From the NCBI RefSeq assembly GCF_003048375.1, contig NZ_CP021642.1:434001-498000 (forward strand): DNA of 64,000 nucleotides. Reading direction: 5' to 3'. Each line of letters begins with the position of its first letter. Position 1 is the stretch's first letter. Below are positions 36,689 through 46,795 of the stretch, in pieces. The position numbers and the translations under genes are program-made. The notes under the pieces are model-generated. The model did no database searches and had not been told where the DNA came from. It saw only the letters and a list, made by a program, of their open reading frames with translations. Origin of the DNA: Campylobacter concisus. GTDB lineage: Bacteria; Campylobacterota; Campylobacteria; Campylobacterales; Campylobacteraceae.

Positions 36689-38059
36689 ATGTATAGACGT
36701 GGAATAGGTGGTTTTGGCATTGTTGTAGTTTTACTTGTTTTGATATTGGCTGGTGGCTTTGGTTATGCTTTGATGTCTAAAGACTTTGAGCGAAACGAGC
36801 CAATCATCGGCGTTGCTGATAAGGTTTATTGGAACCTTCGCTCGCCTATGAATATCAAATTTAAAGATGACAGCGGAATAAAATTTGTGCGCATTAGCAT
36901 AAATGACGGCAAAAATGACCTAAATTTACTAAATCAAATCATACAAAACCCAAGTACTGAGCTTGATGTAAATTTGACCTTCCCAAAGACTGGATTTTTT
37001 GCTCAAAAAGACACTTATGAGATGAGTATAGAAGCGGTCGATACTAGCAAATGGGGCTTTTTTACTGGCAATAAAGCAAGCAAAAAGGTTGAAGTCGTAC
37101 TTGATACCTCTAAGCCTGATCTTTACGTACTTTCTCAGTCTTACTCTATCTCAAAAGGCGGTAGCGCAGTTGTCGTTTTTAGAGCGACTGATAATCAGCT
37201 AAAAGAGGTTTATGTCCAGACAAATTTTGGTAAGAAATTTAAGGCTGTGCCATTTTACAAAGAGGGCTTTTATGCAGCACTTGTTGCTTGGCCAGTACAG
37301 GTTGAAAACTTTAGCGCTGAGGTCATCGCAAGAGACTTTGCGGGCAATGAGAGCAAGTCTCACGTGAGATATTTTTATGAAAATGTAAAGTATAAAACTT
37401 CAACGATCGCGCTAAATGATAGATTTTTAGACGGAAAGATCGTTGATCTAACAGATCAATACGCCAAAGATCCAAACGCTCTTTCAAGGCTTGATAAGAT
37501 GAAATTTGTCAATGAAACGCTAAGAAACTCAAACGAAGAGAAGATAGCAGCACTCACTTCAAACGCCGATACTGACATCACTAATGGCTTTAATATAATT
37601 CCATTTTACCCGCTTAGAAATGGCAAGAAAGTGGCTGATTTTGCCGACCACCGCTTCTATACATATAATAACGAACAAGTAAGTGAGTCGTGGCACATGG
37701 GTATAGATTTTGCAAGCGTGGCATCAGCTCCGATAATAGCTAGCAATGCGGGCCGCGTCGTGTTAGCATCTGAGAATGGAATTTATGGCTTGAACATCGT
37801 GATCGATCATGGATTTGGACTTTATTCACTTTACGGACACTGTTCAAGTGCTAAAGTAAAAGAGGGCGACATGGTTGCTGCTGGCGATCAAATAGGCACA
37901 ACTGGAACGAGCGGTCTTGCACTTGGAGATCACCTTCACTTTGGAATTTTGGTCCAAGGCGAAGAGGTAAGACCTCAGCAATGGATGGATAAAAAGTGGA
38001 TAAAAGACAATGTGACAAGTGTCTTAGATGCCGCAAAGGCGATGATAGATAAGAATTAA
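36689..38059 (+). CDS. M23 family peptidoglycan metallopeptidase
   Basis: Membrane-anchored endopeptidase of 456 residues. One N-terminal helix (GIVVVLLVLILAGGFGYALM) leads to a roughly 280-residue periplasmic region. The LytM/M23 domain follows, with zinc ligands in SWHMGIDFAS (HxxxD) and the HLHFG block, plus SLYGHCSSAKV and the MVAAGDQIGTTGTSGLALG loop. The architecture and neighbours match Cj0131, related to the helical-shape enzyme Csd3/HdpA of H. pylori. A role in crosslink trimming and curved cell shape is inferred. Confidence 0.88.
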   Translation: MYRRGIGGFGIVVVLLVLILAGGFGYALMSKDFERNEPIIGVADKVYWNLRSPMNIKFKDDSGIKFVRISINDGKNDLNLLNQIIQNPSTELDVNLTFPKTGFFAQKDTYEMSIEAVDTSKWGFFTGNKASKKVEVVLDTSKPDLYVLSQSYSISKGGSAVVVFRATDNQLKEVYVQTNFGKKFKAVPFYKEGFYAALVAWPVQVENFSAEVIARDFAGNESKSHVRYFYENVKYKTSTIALNDRFLDGKIVDLTDQYAKDPNALSRLDKMKFVNETLRNSNEEKIAALTSNADTDITNGFNIIPFYPLRNGKKVADFADHRFYTYNNEQVSESWHMGIDFASVASAPIIASNAGRVVLASENGIYGLNIVIDHGFGLYSLYGHCSSAKVKEGDMVAAGDQIGTTGTSGLALGDHLHFGILVQGEEVRPQQWMDKKWIKDNVTSVLDAAKAMIDKN

Positions 38060-38119
38060 ATTTGCAAATTTGATTTTTTAGTGCTATCATAAGCGAACAA
38101 AAAAATATAAGGAAAATTT

Positions 38120-39004
38120 TTGAAACAAACTACTATCGCAAGACGCGTTGAGACCGTTGGTATAGGGCTTCATAAGGGTGAGCCGATAAGACTTATACTA
38201 GAACCTCTTGATGCAAATTCAGGTATTATTTTGCACCGCGAAGATCTTGGTATTAGTTTTAAAGCTGAGCCTAAAAACGTTATAAATACACAAATGGCAA
38301 CCGTCGTTGGCAACGAAAAGGGCTTTATCAGCACGATAGAGCACCTAATGGCAGCTGTAAATGGATACGGCATTGATAATATTAGAATTTCAGTTGATGC
38401 AAACGAAATTCCTGTCATGGACGGCAGTGCGATAAGCTTTTGTATGTTGCTTGATGAAGCTGGTATAAGACATCTTGATGCTGGTAAAAAAGTCATCCTT
38501 GTCCGCCGCGAGGTCGAGGTGGTTGAGGGGTCAAAATTTGTGCGAACTTCGCCTTCAAGAAATCCAAAATTTGACTATACAATCAAATTTGATCACCCAG
38601 TTATCGGCGAACAAAGATATCTTTTTGAATTTAGCAAGAGTTCATTTGTAAAAAATATCGCTCGTGCTAGAACTTTTGGTTTTTTAAAAGATTTGCAACG
38701 CCTACAAGCTCAAAATTTAGCCCTTGGTGCGTCACTTGATAACGCTGTGGCTATCGATGATACACATATTTTAAATCCAGAGGGTTTGAGATTTGAAAAT
38801 GAGTTTGTAAGACATAAAATTTTAGATGCAGTTGGCGATTTGAGCTTGCTTGGAGCACCATTGCTTGGTGACTACACAGCATTTGCTGGCAGCCACGATC
38901 TAAATCACAAACTAACACTTGCTTTAATGGCAGATGAGAAAAATTATGAGATCGCAACACTTAGTGGCGAGCTTTTAAAAGAGTATCAAAAGGTATTTGC
39001 ATAA
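38120..39004 (+). CDS. lpxC: UDP-3-O-acyl-N-acetylglucosamine deacetylase
   Basis: Committed step of lipid A synthesis. It has 294 residues with TTIARRVETVGIGLHKGEP, EHLMAAVNGYGIDN (zinc His), MDGSAISF, RTFGFLKDLQRLQAQNLALG and HKILDAVGDLSLLG (zinc His and Asp). It starts at TTG behind an AAGGA. The stop TAA lies in GCATAA and overlaps the only well-placed start (ATA) of the next gene. Confidence 0.96.
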   Translation: MKQTTIARRVETVGIGLHKGEPIRLILEPLDANSGIILHREDLGISFKAEPKNVINTQMATVVGNEKGFISTIEHLMAAVNGYGIDNIRISVDANEIPVMDGSAISFCMLLDEAGIRHLDAGKKVILVRREVEVVEGSKFVRTSPSRNPKFDYTIKFDHPVIGEQRYLFEFSKSSFVKNIARARTFGFLKDLQRLQAQNLALGASLDNAVAIDDTHILNPEGLRFENEFVRHKILDAVGDLSLLGAPLLGDYTAFAGSHDLNHKLTLALMADEKNYEIATLSGELLKEYQKVFA

Positions 39005-39447
39005 AAAATATTGAAATTTTAGTAGTCTCTTTATCGACTCCGCTTTTAGTTGGAGTCTATAAAGATGGCGTAAAATTTGATGAGATCACAACTGACGAGC
39101 ATGTCAGCGAAGCTCTGATAAAAATCCTAGAAAATTTATCCTCTAAATTTAACATCACAAAGATCATCTACGCAAACACACCAGGTAGCTTTATGGGACT
39201 AAAGGTGGCCTATGTTATCTTAAAAACTTTTTCTTTGGCAAAGGGCTGCGAGTTTTACGCAGTTAGCGGCTTTAGTCTAAATGGTGGCCAAGCAATCAGG
39301 GCAAATAAAAATTTAAGCTTTGTCTTAAAAGATGGCAAAATTTCACTTGAAAAAGTTGAGCCAGTGAGATTTGTGTTGCCTTTAAATTTAGATGAATTAA
39401 AACTAAATTCAGATACACTTCCAAATTATATCATCCAAGCTGTTTAG
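39001..39447 (+). CDS. tsaB: TsaB-like protein, short form, apparent ATA start
   Basis: A 148-residue Cj0133-like protein related to the N-terminal half of TsaB, which supports t6A tRNA modification with TsaC/D/E. It has the TPGSFMGLKVA block (TsaB: GPGSFTGLR) and a beta-rich start KNIEILVVSLSTPLLVGVY. The frame is open from an in-frame TAG at 38962, but has no ATG, GTG or TTG before 39193, which lies inside the conserved GSFMGLK block. ATA at 39001 sits seven bases after AAAGG and overlaps the lpxC TAA (ATAA), where an ATGA overlap would be expected. Starting at 39193 would leave only 84 residues. Confidence 0.62.
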   Translation: MKNIEILVVSLSTPLLVGVYKDGVKFDEITTDEHVSEALIKILENLSSKFNITKIIYANTPGSFMGLKVAYVILKTFSLAKGCEFYAVSGFSLNGGQAIRANKNLSFVLKDGKISLEKVEPVRFVLPLNLDELKLNSDTLPNYIIQAV

Positions 39448-39455
39448 GAGAAAAT

Positions 39456-40340
39456 TTGAATATCTTAATCCCTGCAACAAGTGCAAATTTAGGACCAGGT
39501 TTTGACGCTTTGGGGCTTAGTTTAAAGCTTTTTAATAGCGTAAAGATCGAACCATCTAAATTTAGCTCGGTCTCGATAAATGGCGAGGGAAGCGATAGCG
39601 TAAATTTAAAGAGAAACAACATTTTTCTAAGCATTTTTAATGAAATTTTTTTAGAGCTAACTGGAAAAAATGAAAATTTTAGAGTCGTTTTTGAAAACAA
39701 TATCCCATTTTCAAGAGGGCTTGGTAGCAGCTCTGCAGTGATCGTTGGAGCCATAGCTTCAGCTTACGAGATGGCTGGGTTTAAGGCTAGCAAAAGCGTC
39801 GTTTTAAATAAAGCGATCATCTATGAAACCCATCCAGATAATATCTCGCCAGCAGTTCATGGTGGATTTATCAGTGCTATCGTAAAAAACGGCAATGTTT
39901 ATGCAAATAAAATAAATTTAAGCGATGATATAAAAGCGGTTGTTGTCATCCCAAATAAGCCGATGAGTACGGCATCATCAAGACAAATTTTGCCAAAAAA
40001 CTACACCATGAAAGAGTGCGTAAATAACCTCTCTCATGCTGCATTTTTAACATCTTGTTTTTATGAAAAAAGATATGATCTTTTGAGGATAGCAAGTGAA
40101 GATATGATGCACGAAGAGCGCAGAATGAGCGCTTTAGAAGAGCTTTTTGAGGTGCGAAAGGTAGCTTATGAAAATGGAGCGCTAATGAGCACACTTTCAG
40201 GCTCAGGCTCAAGCTTTTTAAACATCGCATATAAAGATGACGCTAAAAATTTACAAGATATTTTAAAGAGTAAATTTAGTGATTTTAGAGTGGAAATTTT
40301 TTCATTTGATAACGATGGATACGAAATCACGCAAAGCTAG
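39456..40340 (+). CDS. thrB: Homoserine kinase
   Basis: GHMP-family kinase of threonine biosynthesis, 294 residues, with IPATSANLGPGFDALGLSL, the ATP loop PFSRGLGSSSAVIVGAIAS, ETHPDNISPAVHGGF and MSTLSGSGSSFLNIA. Translation starts at TTG after AGGAG. It follows the TsaB-like gene by eight bases. Confidence 0.95.
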   Translation: MNILIPATSANLGPGFDALGLSLKLFNSVKIEPSKFSSVSINGEGSDSVNLKRNNIFLSIFNEIFLELTGKNENFRVVFENNIPFSRGLGSSSAVIVGAIASAYEMAGFKASKSVVLNKAIIYETHPDNISPAVHGGFISAIVKNGNVYANKINLSDDIKAVVVIPNKPMSTASSRQILPKNYTMKECVNNLSHAAFLTSCFYEKRYDLLRIASEDMMHEERRMSALEELFEVRKVAYENGALMSTLSGSGSSFLNIAYKDDAKNLQDILKSKFSDFRVEIFSFDNDGYEITQS

Positions 40341-40361
40341 AAACAAGTTTAAAAAGGTATA

Positions 40362-40616
40362 ATGAATAAAAATAATCCAGTAAGGACATGCGTCGCTTGC
40401 AAAGTCAAATTTTCTCAAAACTTGCTAAAAAGATACCGCTTGGTAGGCAAGAATTTAGAGTGCGGCAAAGGAAATGGTCGCAGTTTCTATCTGTGTGATG
40501 GCTGTTTGCAAAAAGACGACAAAATTTTAAAAAAAATAATTGATAAACAAACTAAAGGTGCTCTCGGACTTGACGCACCGAAGTTAAAGGAGATACTCTT
40601 AAATGAGCAATGTTAG
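40362..40616 (+). CDS. ylxR: YlxR/DUF448 RNA-binding protein
   Basis: Small basic protein of 84 residues with [20 protein letters not shown] and [15 protein letters not shown], the YlxR fold in which CxxC pairs hold the sheet. It is found upstream of infB in many bacteria; it overlaps infB by 14 bases here. Proposed roles include RNA binding and, in Bacillus, RnpA-dependent RNase P control. Confidence 0.93.
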   Translation: MNKNNPVRTCVACKVKFSQNLLKRYRLVGKNLECGKGNGRSFYLCDGCLQKDDKILKKIIDKQTKGALGLDAPKLKEILLNEQC

Positions 40617-43260
40617 GATTTCAGAGATCGCAAATGAGCTTGGCTACCCAAGTAAAGAGATAGTCGAAAAAGCTCAAGAACTAGGCCTAAAGGTAAAAAC
40701 TCACTCAAATGCTGTGAGCCTTGAAGAGGCTGAAGCAATATATGAATACGTTCAAACTGGCGTAATACCAGATAAATTTAAAAAGAAAAAGAGCGAGCCA
40801 AAAGCAAAAAAAGAGCCTAAAAAAGAGGCAGAAAAAGAGCCGGCTAAAAAAGAAGAAAAGCCTAAATCTGAGCCTAAAAAGGCAGCCACTAAGGCTGAAC
40901 CAAAGCCTGAAAAGGCGAAGACTGAGCCTAAAAAAGAGTTGCAAATTTCAGAGGATAAACCTAAAGCTGAGCCTAAAAAAGAAGAGCCTGTAAAGGTTGA
41001 GCAAAAGCCAGCTGAAGCACCAAAGCCAAAAGAGAGTTTGGCTGATGTGACTCAAAAAAGACGCGGCCTTGTGATAGTTAAAAAGAAAAAAGATTTCGAG
41101 GCGCCAGCTCCAGTAAAGGAGGAGAAAAAGGCTGAGGCAGCAGTGGCTAACATTAGCGATTTTAAGAGTATGTTCTCTGCTAGCGATGAAAATTTGGCTA
41201 GAAAAAAGAAAAAAGAGAAAAAGATAACAGTTGTAAGCAAAAAAGATAGTGCCCAGAAGATGGACTTGCTTGGCGGAAGCGACTTTGGCGACATCGTGCT
41301 TGAAGATGAAGATGTGGTTGTATTGCCTGATTTTAGCTTCAAAACACCAGCACCAGCTCCTATGCAAAGGACAAAACAGCCAAATGCGATGAAAACAACC
41401 GTCAATAACACGATAAATTCATTTGGCGAAGGCGGCATACAAAGAAGAGCTAGAAAAAAACACAAAAAGCCTGAAAATAAACAAAACAGCGAAGCTGTAA
41501 CTTCGATAAATATCCCAAAAGAAATTCGCGTTTACGAATTTGCTGAAAAGCTAAACAAACAGCCTAGCGAGGTCATAGGCAAGCTATTTATGCTTGGTAT
41601 GATGACAACTAAAAACGACTTTTTGGATGAAGATGCGATAGAAATTTTGGCTGATGAGTTCAATGTCGAGGTAAATATCATCGACGATCAAAAAGAATTT
41701 GACTACGTTGCAGCCTATGAAGAGGAGATAAAAGATGATGAAAATCTCCAGCCAAGAGCGCCAGTCATAACCATCATGGGCCACGTCGACCACGGCAAAA
41801 CCTCGCTACTTGACTACATAAGAAAGTCTCGCGTAGCAGCAGGAGAGGCTGGTGGTATCACTCAGCACGTGGGCGCTTATATGGTAAATAAAAACGGCAA
41901 AAACATCACATTTATCGACACTCCAGGCCACGAGGCATTTACGGCTATGCGTGCAAGGGGCGCTGGTGTAACTGATATAGTTATCATCGTCGTTGCAGCA
42001 GATGACGGCGTAAAACCACAGACAAAAGAGGCAGTTAGCCACGCAAAAGCCGCTGGCGTGCCAATAATCATCGCAATAAATAAAATGGATAAAGAGTCAG
42101 CAAATCCTGATCTAGTAAAAACCGGTCTTGCTGAGCTTGACATCATGCCAACAGAGTGGGGTGGCAAGTATGAATTTGTACCGATCTCTGCAAAAACAGG
42201 CATGGGCATAGATGATCTACTTGAGATCGTGCTTTTGCAAGCTGATCTTTTGGAGCTAAAGGCAAATCCAAAGGCAAACGCAAAGGCTACTGTCATCGAG
42301 AGCTCACTTCAAAAGGGTCGTGGTCCAGTAGCTACCATCATCGTTGAAAACGGCACGCTTCATGTCGGAGACACTGTCGTAGCTGGCGTTGCATACGGTA
42401 AGATAAGAAGCTTGCTTGATGATCAGGGCAGGCCGCTAAAAGAGATAAAACCAGGCGAATGTGGCGTTATAGTTGGTCTTAGCGAGATAGCGGAGGCTGG
42501 CGAGACATTAATAGGCGTAAAAACTGATAAAGAGGCTCGCGAATACGCACAGAAAAAGGCTGAATATATCCGTCAAAAAGAGCTTAGTAAGAGCACAAAG
42601 GTTAGTATCGATGAGCTTAGTGCTAAGATCGCTGAGGGCGAGTTAAAAACACTTCCGGTCATCATCAAAGCTGACGTTGGCGGATCACTCGAGGCGCTAA
42701 AAGCGAGCCTAGAAAAACTAGCAAATGACGAGATCAGAGTAAATGTGATCCACTCAGGCGTTGGCGGTATCACGCAAAGCGACGTTGCGCTTGCAAGCGC
42801 AAGTAACGACTGTATCATCCTTGGCTTTAACATAAGGCCAACTGGTGAGATAAAAGAGAAGGCAAAAGAGAGCGGCGTCGAGATAAAAACTTACAACGTT
42901 ATTTATAACCTAATCGACGATGTGAAGGCGATTTTGGGCGGACTAATGTCGCCGATCATCAGAGAAGAGCAGCTTGGTCAAGCTCAGGTTCGCCAAGTGA
43001 TCCATGTGCCAAAAGTAGGCGCAATCGCTGGATGTATAGTCACTGAGGGTACGATAAACAGAGGTGCAAAAATTCGCCTTATTAGAGAAGGCGTGGTCGT
43101 TTATGAGGGCTCGGTAAGCTCACTAAAACGCTTCAAAGATGACGTCAAAGAAGTCGCTAAAGGCTACGAGTGTGGCGTTGGTATCGAAAATTTCAACGAT
43201 ATCAGAGAAAATGACTACATCGAAAGCTTCAAAGAAGTCAAGGAGAAAGCTACTCTATGA
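40603..43260 (+). CDS. infB: Translation initiation factor IF-2
   Basis: Initiation GTPase of 885 residues. N-terminal module [28 protein letters not shown] is followed by a long Lys/Glu/Pro-rich region (about 60-270) and the IF2 linker domain ([29 protein letters not shown]). The G domain has [30 protein letters not shown] and NKMDK; domains II-IV follow ([37 protein letters not shown]). An AAAGGAG lies 12 bases upstream, inside ylxR. Confidence 0.98.
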   Translation: MSNVRISEIANELGYPSKEIVEKAQELGLKVKTHSNAVSLEEAEAIYEYVQTGVIPDKFKKKKSEPKAKKEPKKEAEKEPAKKEEKPKSEPKKAATKAEPKPEKAKTEPKKELQISEDKPKAEPKKEEPVKVEQKPAEAPKPKESLADVTQKRRGLVIVKKKKDFEAPAPVKEEKKAEAAVANISDFKSMFSASDENLARKKKKEKKITVVSKKDSAQKMDLLGGSDFGDIVLEDEDVVVLPDFSFKTPAPAPMQRTKQPNAMKTTVNNTINSFGEGGIQRRARKKHKKPENKQNSEAVTSINIPKEIRVYEFAEKLNKQPSEVIGKLFMLGMMTTKNDFLDEDAIEILADEFNVEVNIIDDQKEFDYVAAYEEEIKDDENLQPRAPVITIMGHVDHGKTSLLDYIRKSRVAAGEAGGITQHVGAYMVNKNGKNITFIDTPGHEAFTAMRARGAGVTDIVIIVVAADDGVKPQTKEAVSHAKAAGVPIIIAINKMDKESANPDLVKTGLAELDIMPTEWGGKYEFVPISAKTGMGIDDLLEIVLLQADLLELKANPKANAKATVIESSLQKGRGPVATIIVENGTLHVGDTVVAGVAYGKIRSLLDDQGRPLKEIKPGECGVIVGLSEIAEAGETLIGVKTDKEAREYAQKKAEYIRQKELSKSTKVSIDELSAKIAEGELKTLPVIIKADVGGSLEALKASLEKLANDEIRVNVIHSGVGGITQSDVALASASNDCIILGFNIRPTGEIKEKAKESGVEIKTYNVIYNLIDDVKAILGGLMSPIIREEQLGQAQVRQVIHVPKVGAIAGCIVTEGTINRGAKIRLIREGVVVYEGSVSSLKRFKDDVKEVAKGYECGVGIENFNDIRENDYIESFKEVKEKATL

Positions 43261-43622
43261 ACGCTAACGAAATAAAGCGTATGAGAACAGAGAGCGTGCT
43301 AAAAGAGCTCATACCAGAGGCTTTAGCCACTCTTGAAGATAGCATTTTAAAAGGTCTTTGTGTCACTGACGTCGAGTGCAAAAAGGGCAGATATGACGCC
43401 TTTGTCTATCTTGACAAGATGATGTTTGACGAGCGCGAGCAAGAGTATATTTTGGGGCATTTAAAGCGAGTTTGCAGACATTTACAAAACCACTGTATGG
43501 CGGCTGAGGGCTGGTATAGATGTCCAAATTTTCACTTTAAATTTGACGATAGATTAGAGTATCAAAACCATATGGATAAGTTGTTTGATAAAATTTCAAA
43601 GGATTTAAACAAAAATGGATAA
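43257..43622 (+). CDS. rbfA: 30S ribosome-binding factor A
   Basis: 16S rRNA maturation factor with a KH-like fold, 121 residues: [38 protein letters not shown] and [22 protein letters not shown]. It overlaps infB by four bases (ATGA) and rimP by eight. Contains a single Cys pair (CRHLQNHC) not typical of E. coli RbfA. Confidence 0.93.
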   Translation: MNANEIKRMRTESVLKELIPEALATLEDSILKGLCVTDVECKKGRYDAFVYLDKMMFDEREQEYILGHLKRVCRHLQNHCMAAEGWYRCPNFHFKFDDRLEYQNHMDKLFDKISKDLNKNG

Positions 43623-44031
43623 TTTAGACAAACTAGTGCGCGAATGCGGCGTTGAGCTTTACGACAGCGAGATCGCAAATGAAAATGGCAGGGCTATTTT
43701 TAGAGTTTATATCACAAAAAATGGCGGAGTGAGCCTTGAAGACTGCGAAAAAGTGAGCCGTCTGCTCTCGCCTATCTTTGACGTGACACCGCCAGTTAGC
43801 GGAGACTACAATCTTGAGGTTAGCTCGCCTGGCCTTGAGAGAAAGCTTAGCAAGCCTTCGCATTTTAAAGCGAGCGTTGGTGAGCTAGTTAAAGTTCAAA
43901 CCGAGGCTGAGAAATTTGCAGGAAGGCTTGTAAAAGCTGACGAAGAGAGCGTCGCAGTAGAAAACGAAGAGGGAATTTTTGAGATCAACATCAGTGAGAT
44001 AAAAAAAGCAAAAACATATTTGGAGTGGTAA
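43615..44031 (+). CDS. rimP: Ribosome maturation factor RimP
   Basis: 30S assembly factor, 138 residues: a C-terminal SH3-like part after the N domain with RVYITKNGGVSLEDCEKVSRLLSPIFD, YNLEVSSPGLERKLSKPSHFKASVGE and LVKADEESVAVENEEG. In Campylobacter it follows rbfA as the last gene of the infB cluster; fhs begins one base after its stop. Confidence 0.93.
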   Translation: MDNLDKLVRECGVELYDSEIANENGRAIFRVYITKNGGVSLEDCEKVSRLLSPIFDVTPPVSGDYNLEVSSPGLERKLSKPSHFKASVGELVKVQTEAEKFAGRLVKADEESVAVENEEGIFEINISEIKKAKTYLEW

Positions 44032-44032
44032 A

Positions 44033-45682
44033 ATGCTAAGCGACATCGAGATAACTCACCAAACAAAACTAGAACACATCAGTAAAGTTGCCGCAAAACT
44101 AGGCTTAAACGAAGATGAGCTTGAGCTTTACGGCAAATTTAAGGCTAAAATTTCCCCTAGACTTGAGTCATCAAACTCAAAGCTCATCTTAGTCACCGCG
44201 ACTAATCCAACCCCATATGGCGAAGGTAAAACGACTATGTCAATAGGTCTTGCTGACGCACTAAATTTACTTAATAAAAAGGTTTGCTTGGCACTTCGCG
44301 AGCCATCTTTAGGGCCAGTTTTTGGCATAAAGGGCGGAGCAGCAGGTGGCGGCTACTCGCAGCTTGCGCCGATGGAGGATCTAAATTTACACTTTACTGG
44401 CGATTTTCATGCTATAACATCGGCAAATAACCTCATTTCAGCGATGATAGATAATAGCCTCTATCAAGAAAATCCACTAAAAATAGAGAAAATTTTATGG
44501 AAGCGCTGCATGGATATGAATGACCGCGCGCTAAGATTTATCACTGTGGGGCAGGGCGGCAGGACTGATGGCGTGCCAAGAGAAGATGGCTTTAACATCA
44601 CCGCCGCAAGCGAGATCATGGCTGTGCTTTGTCTAGCAACAAGCCTTTCTGATCTAAAAGAGCGCGTGGCAAACATCATGGTCGCCTATGATAGCGATAA
44701 AAAGCCTATCTACGTGCGTGATCTAGGCTGCCAAGACGCTGTTTGCATACTCTTAAAAGATGCGATCAAGCCAAATTTATTTCAAACACTAGAGCACACA
44801 CCTACACTCGTGCATGGTGGTCCATTTGCAAACATCGCACACGGCTGCAACTCTGTCATCGCAACAAAAACGGCTCTAAATTTAGCTGACTACGTCATAA
44901 CAGAAGCTGGCTTTGGCTCGGAGCTTGGCGCGGAGAAATTTTTAGATATAAAATGCAGGGTTGCTGATATCAAACCAAGCGCTGTAGTGCTTGTAAGCAC
45001 TATCAGATCGCTAAAATATAACGGCGAAGCAAACAAAGACGAGATCACAAAACCAGATATGAATGCACTTAAAAAAGGTATCGAAAATCTTGGCGGACAC
45101 ATCGAAAATTTAAAAGGTAAATTTGGTCAAAATGTTGTTGTGGCGCTTAATAAATTTGGCTTTGACACTGATGAAGAGATAAATTTCGTAAAAGAGTACT
45201 GCCAAAAGCTTGGCGTAGAAGTGGCTGTTTGTGAGAATTTCTTAAAAGGTGGCAAAGGTGCGCTTGAGCTAGCTGAGCTAGTTTTAAAGGCGTGCGATAA
45301 GCCAAGCAAGATAAATTTCACATACGAGATGAGCGACGATACGAAAACTAAAATAGAAAAGGTCGCTAAGGAAATTTATGGAGCTAGTGAGGTAGTCTTT
45401 GAAGAGACCGCTCTTAAAAAGCTTGAGATGATAAAAGAGCTAAATTTGAGCCATTTGCCAGTTTGTATCGCAAAAACGCAGTATTCATTTAGCGACGATG
45501 CGAAGCTTTTGGGTAGAGCAAAGGGCTTTACTTTTAGTGTAAAAGACCTTGACATTAGAACGGGAGCTGGCTTTATCGTCGCGGTTTGCGGTAAGATCAT
45601 GCTGATGCCAGGACTTCCAAAAGTGCCAGCTGCGGTCAATATGAGGATAGACGCAGACGGCAAGATCGACGGCTTGTCGTAA
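44033..45682 (+). CDS. fhs: Formate-tetrahydrofolate ligase
   Basis: Makes 10-formyl-THF from formate, THF and ATP. It has 549 residues with the P-loop TATNPTPYGEGKTTMSIGLAD, GGAAGGGYSQLAPMEDLNLHFTGDFHAI, GRTDGVPREDGFNITAASEIMA, NIAHGCNSVIATK and PGLPKVPAAVNMRID. It starts one base after rimP and ends in a terminator. It can supply the formyl donor for Fmt and purines; formate is also a major electron donor in this genus. Confidence 0.97.
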   Translation: MLSDIEITHQTKLEHISKVAAKLGLNEDELELYGKFKAKISPRLESSNSKLILVTATNPTPYGEGKTTMSIGLADALNLLNKKVCLALREPSLGPVFGIKGGAAGGGYSQLAPMEDLNLHFTGDFHAITSANNLISAMIDNSLYQENPLKIEKILWKRCMDMNDRALRFITVGQGGRTDGVPREDGFNITAASEIMAVLCLATSLSDLKERVANIMVAYDSDKKPIYVRDLGCQDAVCILLKDAIKPNLFQTLEHTPTLVHGGPFANIAHGCNSVIATKTALNLADYVITEAGFGSELGAEKFLDIKCRVADIKPSAVVLVSTIRSLKYNGEANKDEITKPDMNALKKGIENLGGHIENLKGKFGQNVVVALNKFGFDTDEEINFVKEYCQKLGVEVAVCENFLKGGKGALELAELVLKACDKPSKINFTYEMSDDTKTKIEKVAKEIYGASEVVFEETALKKLEMIKELNLSHLPVCIAKTQYSFSDDAKLLGRAKGFTFSVKDLDIRTGAGFIVAVCGKIMLMPGLPKVPAAVNMRIDADGKIDGLS

Positions 45683-45689
45683 ATTTATG

Positions 45690-45719
45690 AAAACACACTG
45701 GCAAAGGCTGGTGTGTTTT
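45690..45719 (+). terminator. Terminator after fhs
   Basis: AAAACACAC and GTGTGTTTT pair over 9 bp with a 12-nt loop, followed by TT. It lies between fhs and the ribD ribosome site. Confidence 0.65.
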
Positions 45720-45733
45720 TTAAAGAGGCATGG

Positions 45734-46795
45734 ATGAACGATGAATTTTACATGGGTCTTGCTTTAAGTGAGGCTTGGAAATTTCAGATCCTGACCTACC
45801 CAAATCCAGCCGTTGGATGCCTTATCCTTGATGAAAGTGGAGAAATTTTATCTTGCAAGGCTCATGAAAAGGCTGGATATTTACACGCTGAACCGACAGC
45901 GATACTCTTTGCGCTTTGCAAAAAAAGTGAAAAATTTAAAGATGATTTTATAAAAGCATATAATGCTAAATTTAGCCCTAAGATAAAAGAGGGCGAATTT
46001 GGCCTTTTGGAGCCAAAATCCAGCTACGAATTTATACTAAATAATCACTCAAATTTACTAAAAAATGCAAAAGCTTATGTCACTCTTGAGCCTTGCTCGC
46101 ACCATGGCAAAACGCCACCTTGTGCAAATTTGCTAAAAGAGCTTGGCTTTAGTGAGGTCATAATCGGCAGCCACGATGAAAATAAAATAGCAAGTGGCGG
46201 CGCGAATTTGCTGCAAAGTGCTGGTGTGAGAGTTAAATTTGGTATTTTAAAAGAGCGCTGTGATAAGCTGCTTGAGCCATTTTTGGCATATCAAAATGGT
46301 GGATTTAGCTTTTTAAAAATCGCCCTTAGTAAAAACGGCGTGGCAAGTGGCGGCATCATCACAAATGAGCTTAGCCGCACGCATGTGCATAAACTAAGAA
46401 GCGTCATAGATACATTAGTGATCGGTGGTAACACAGTGCGGACGGACCGCCCAAAGCTTGATAGCAGGCTAGTAAGTGGCGGTAAAAATCCAGACGTCAT
46501 AATCTACTCAAGAAGTGATAAATTTGATGAAACGATACCGCTTTTTAGCGTGCCAGGTCGCAAGGTGAGCGTGCAAAAAGAGCTTGATCTAAAAGGTCTT
46601 AGCATGTTTGAAGGGGCTGGTGAGTTTTTAAAGCTCGCAAAAGAGGGCAAGCTAGCAAATGTAAAATGGCTGCTTATCTATCAAAGCTCAAATTTTAAAA
46701 ATGGTGAAAATTTAAGGCTTGATCTAAATTTAAAACCACTTTTTAGTGGAAATTTCGGAGATGATAGCTACACTTGGTATGAAATTTTGGATTAA
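45734..46795 (+). CDS. ribD: Bifunctional pyrimidine deaminase/reductase RibD
   Basis: Riboflavin synthesis, deamination and reduction of the pyrimidine intermediate. The ATG at 45734 gives 353 residues; AAGAGG lies five bases upstream. The deaminase domain has NPAVGCLIL, HAEPTAI and PCSHHGKTPPC zinc motifs; about 50 residues are inserted between the HAE and PC motifs compared with E. coli, which I also recall in other Campylobacter RibD. The reductase domain has LKIALSKNGVASGG, SRTHVHKLRSVIDTLVIGGNTVRTDRP and SGGKNPDVIIYS. Its stop overlaps the end of the convergent VIT gene. Confidence 0.93.
   Translation: MNDEFYMGLALSEAWKFQILTYPNPAVGCLILDESGEILSCKAHEKAGYLHAEPTAILFALCKKSEKFKDDFIKAYNAKFSPKIKEGEFGLLEPKSSYEFILNNHSNLLKNAKAYVTLEPCSHHGKTPPCANLLKELGFSEVIIGSHDENKIASGGANLLQSAGVRVKFGILKERCDKLLEPFLAYQNGGFSFLKIALSKNGVASGGIITNELSRTHVHKLRSVIDTLVIGGNTVRTDRPKLDSRLVSGGKNPDVIIYSRSDKFDETIPLFSVPGRKVSVQKELDLKGLSMFEGAGEFLKLAKEGKLANVKWLLIYQSSNFKNGENLRLDLNLKPLFSGNFGDDSYTWYEILD

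Noticed and set aside
40705-41465. Hydrophobic open frames on the minus strand opposite infB
   Set aside because: Mirror frames of the Lys/Glu-rich part of IF-2, rich in Phe/Leu by composition only; no start signals.
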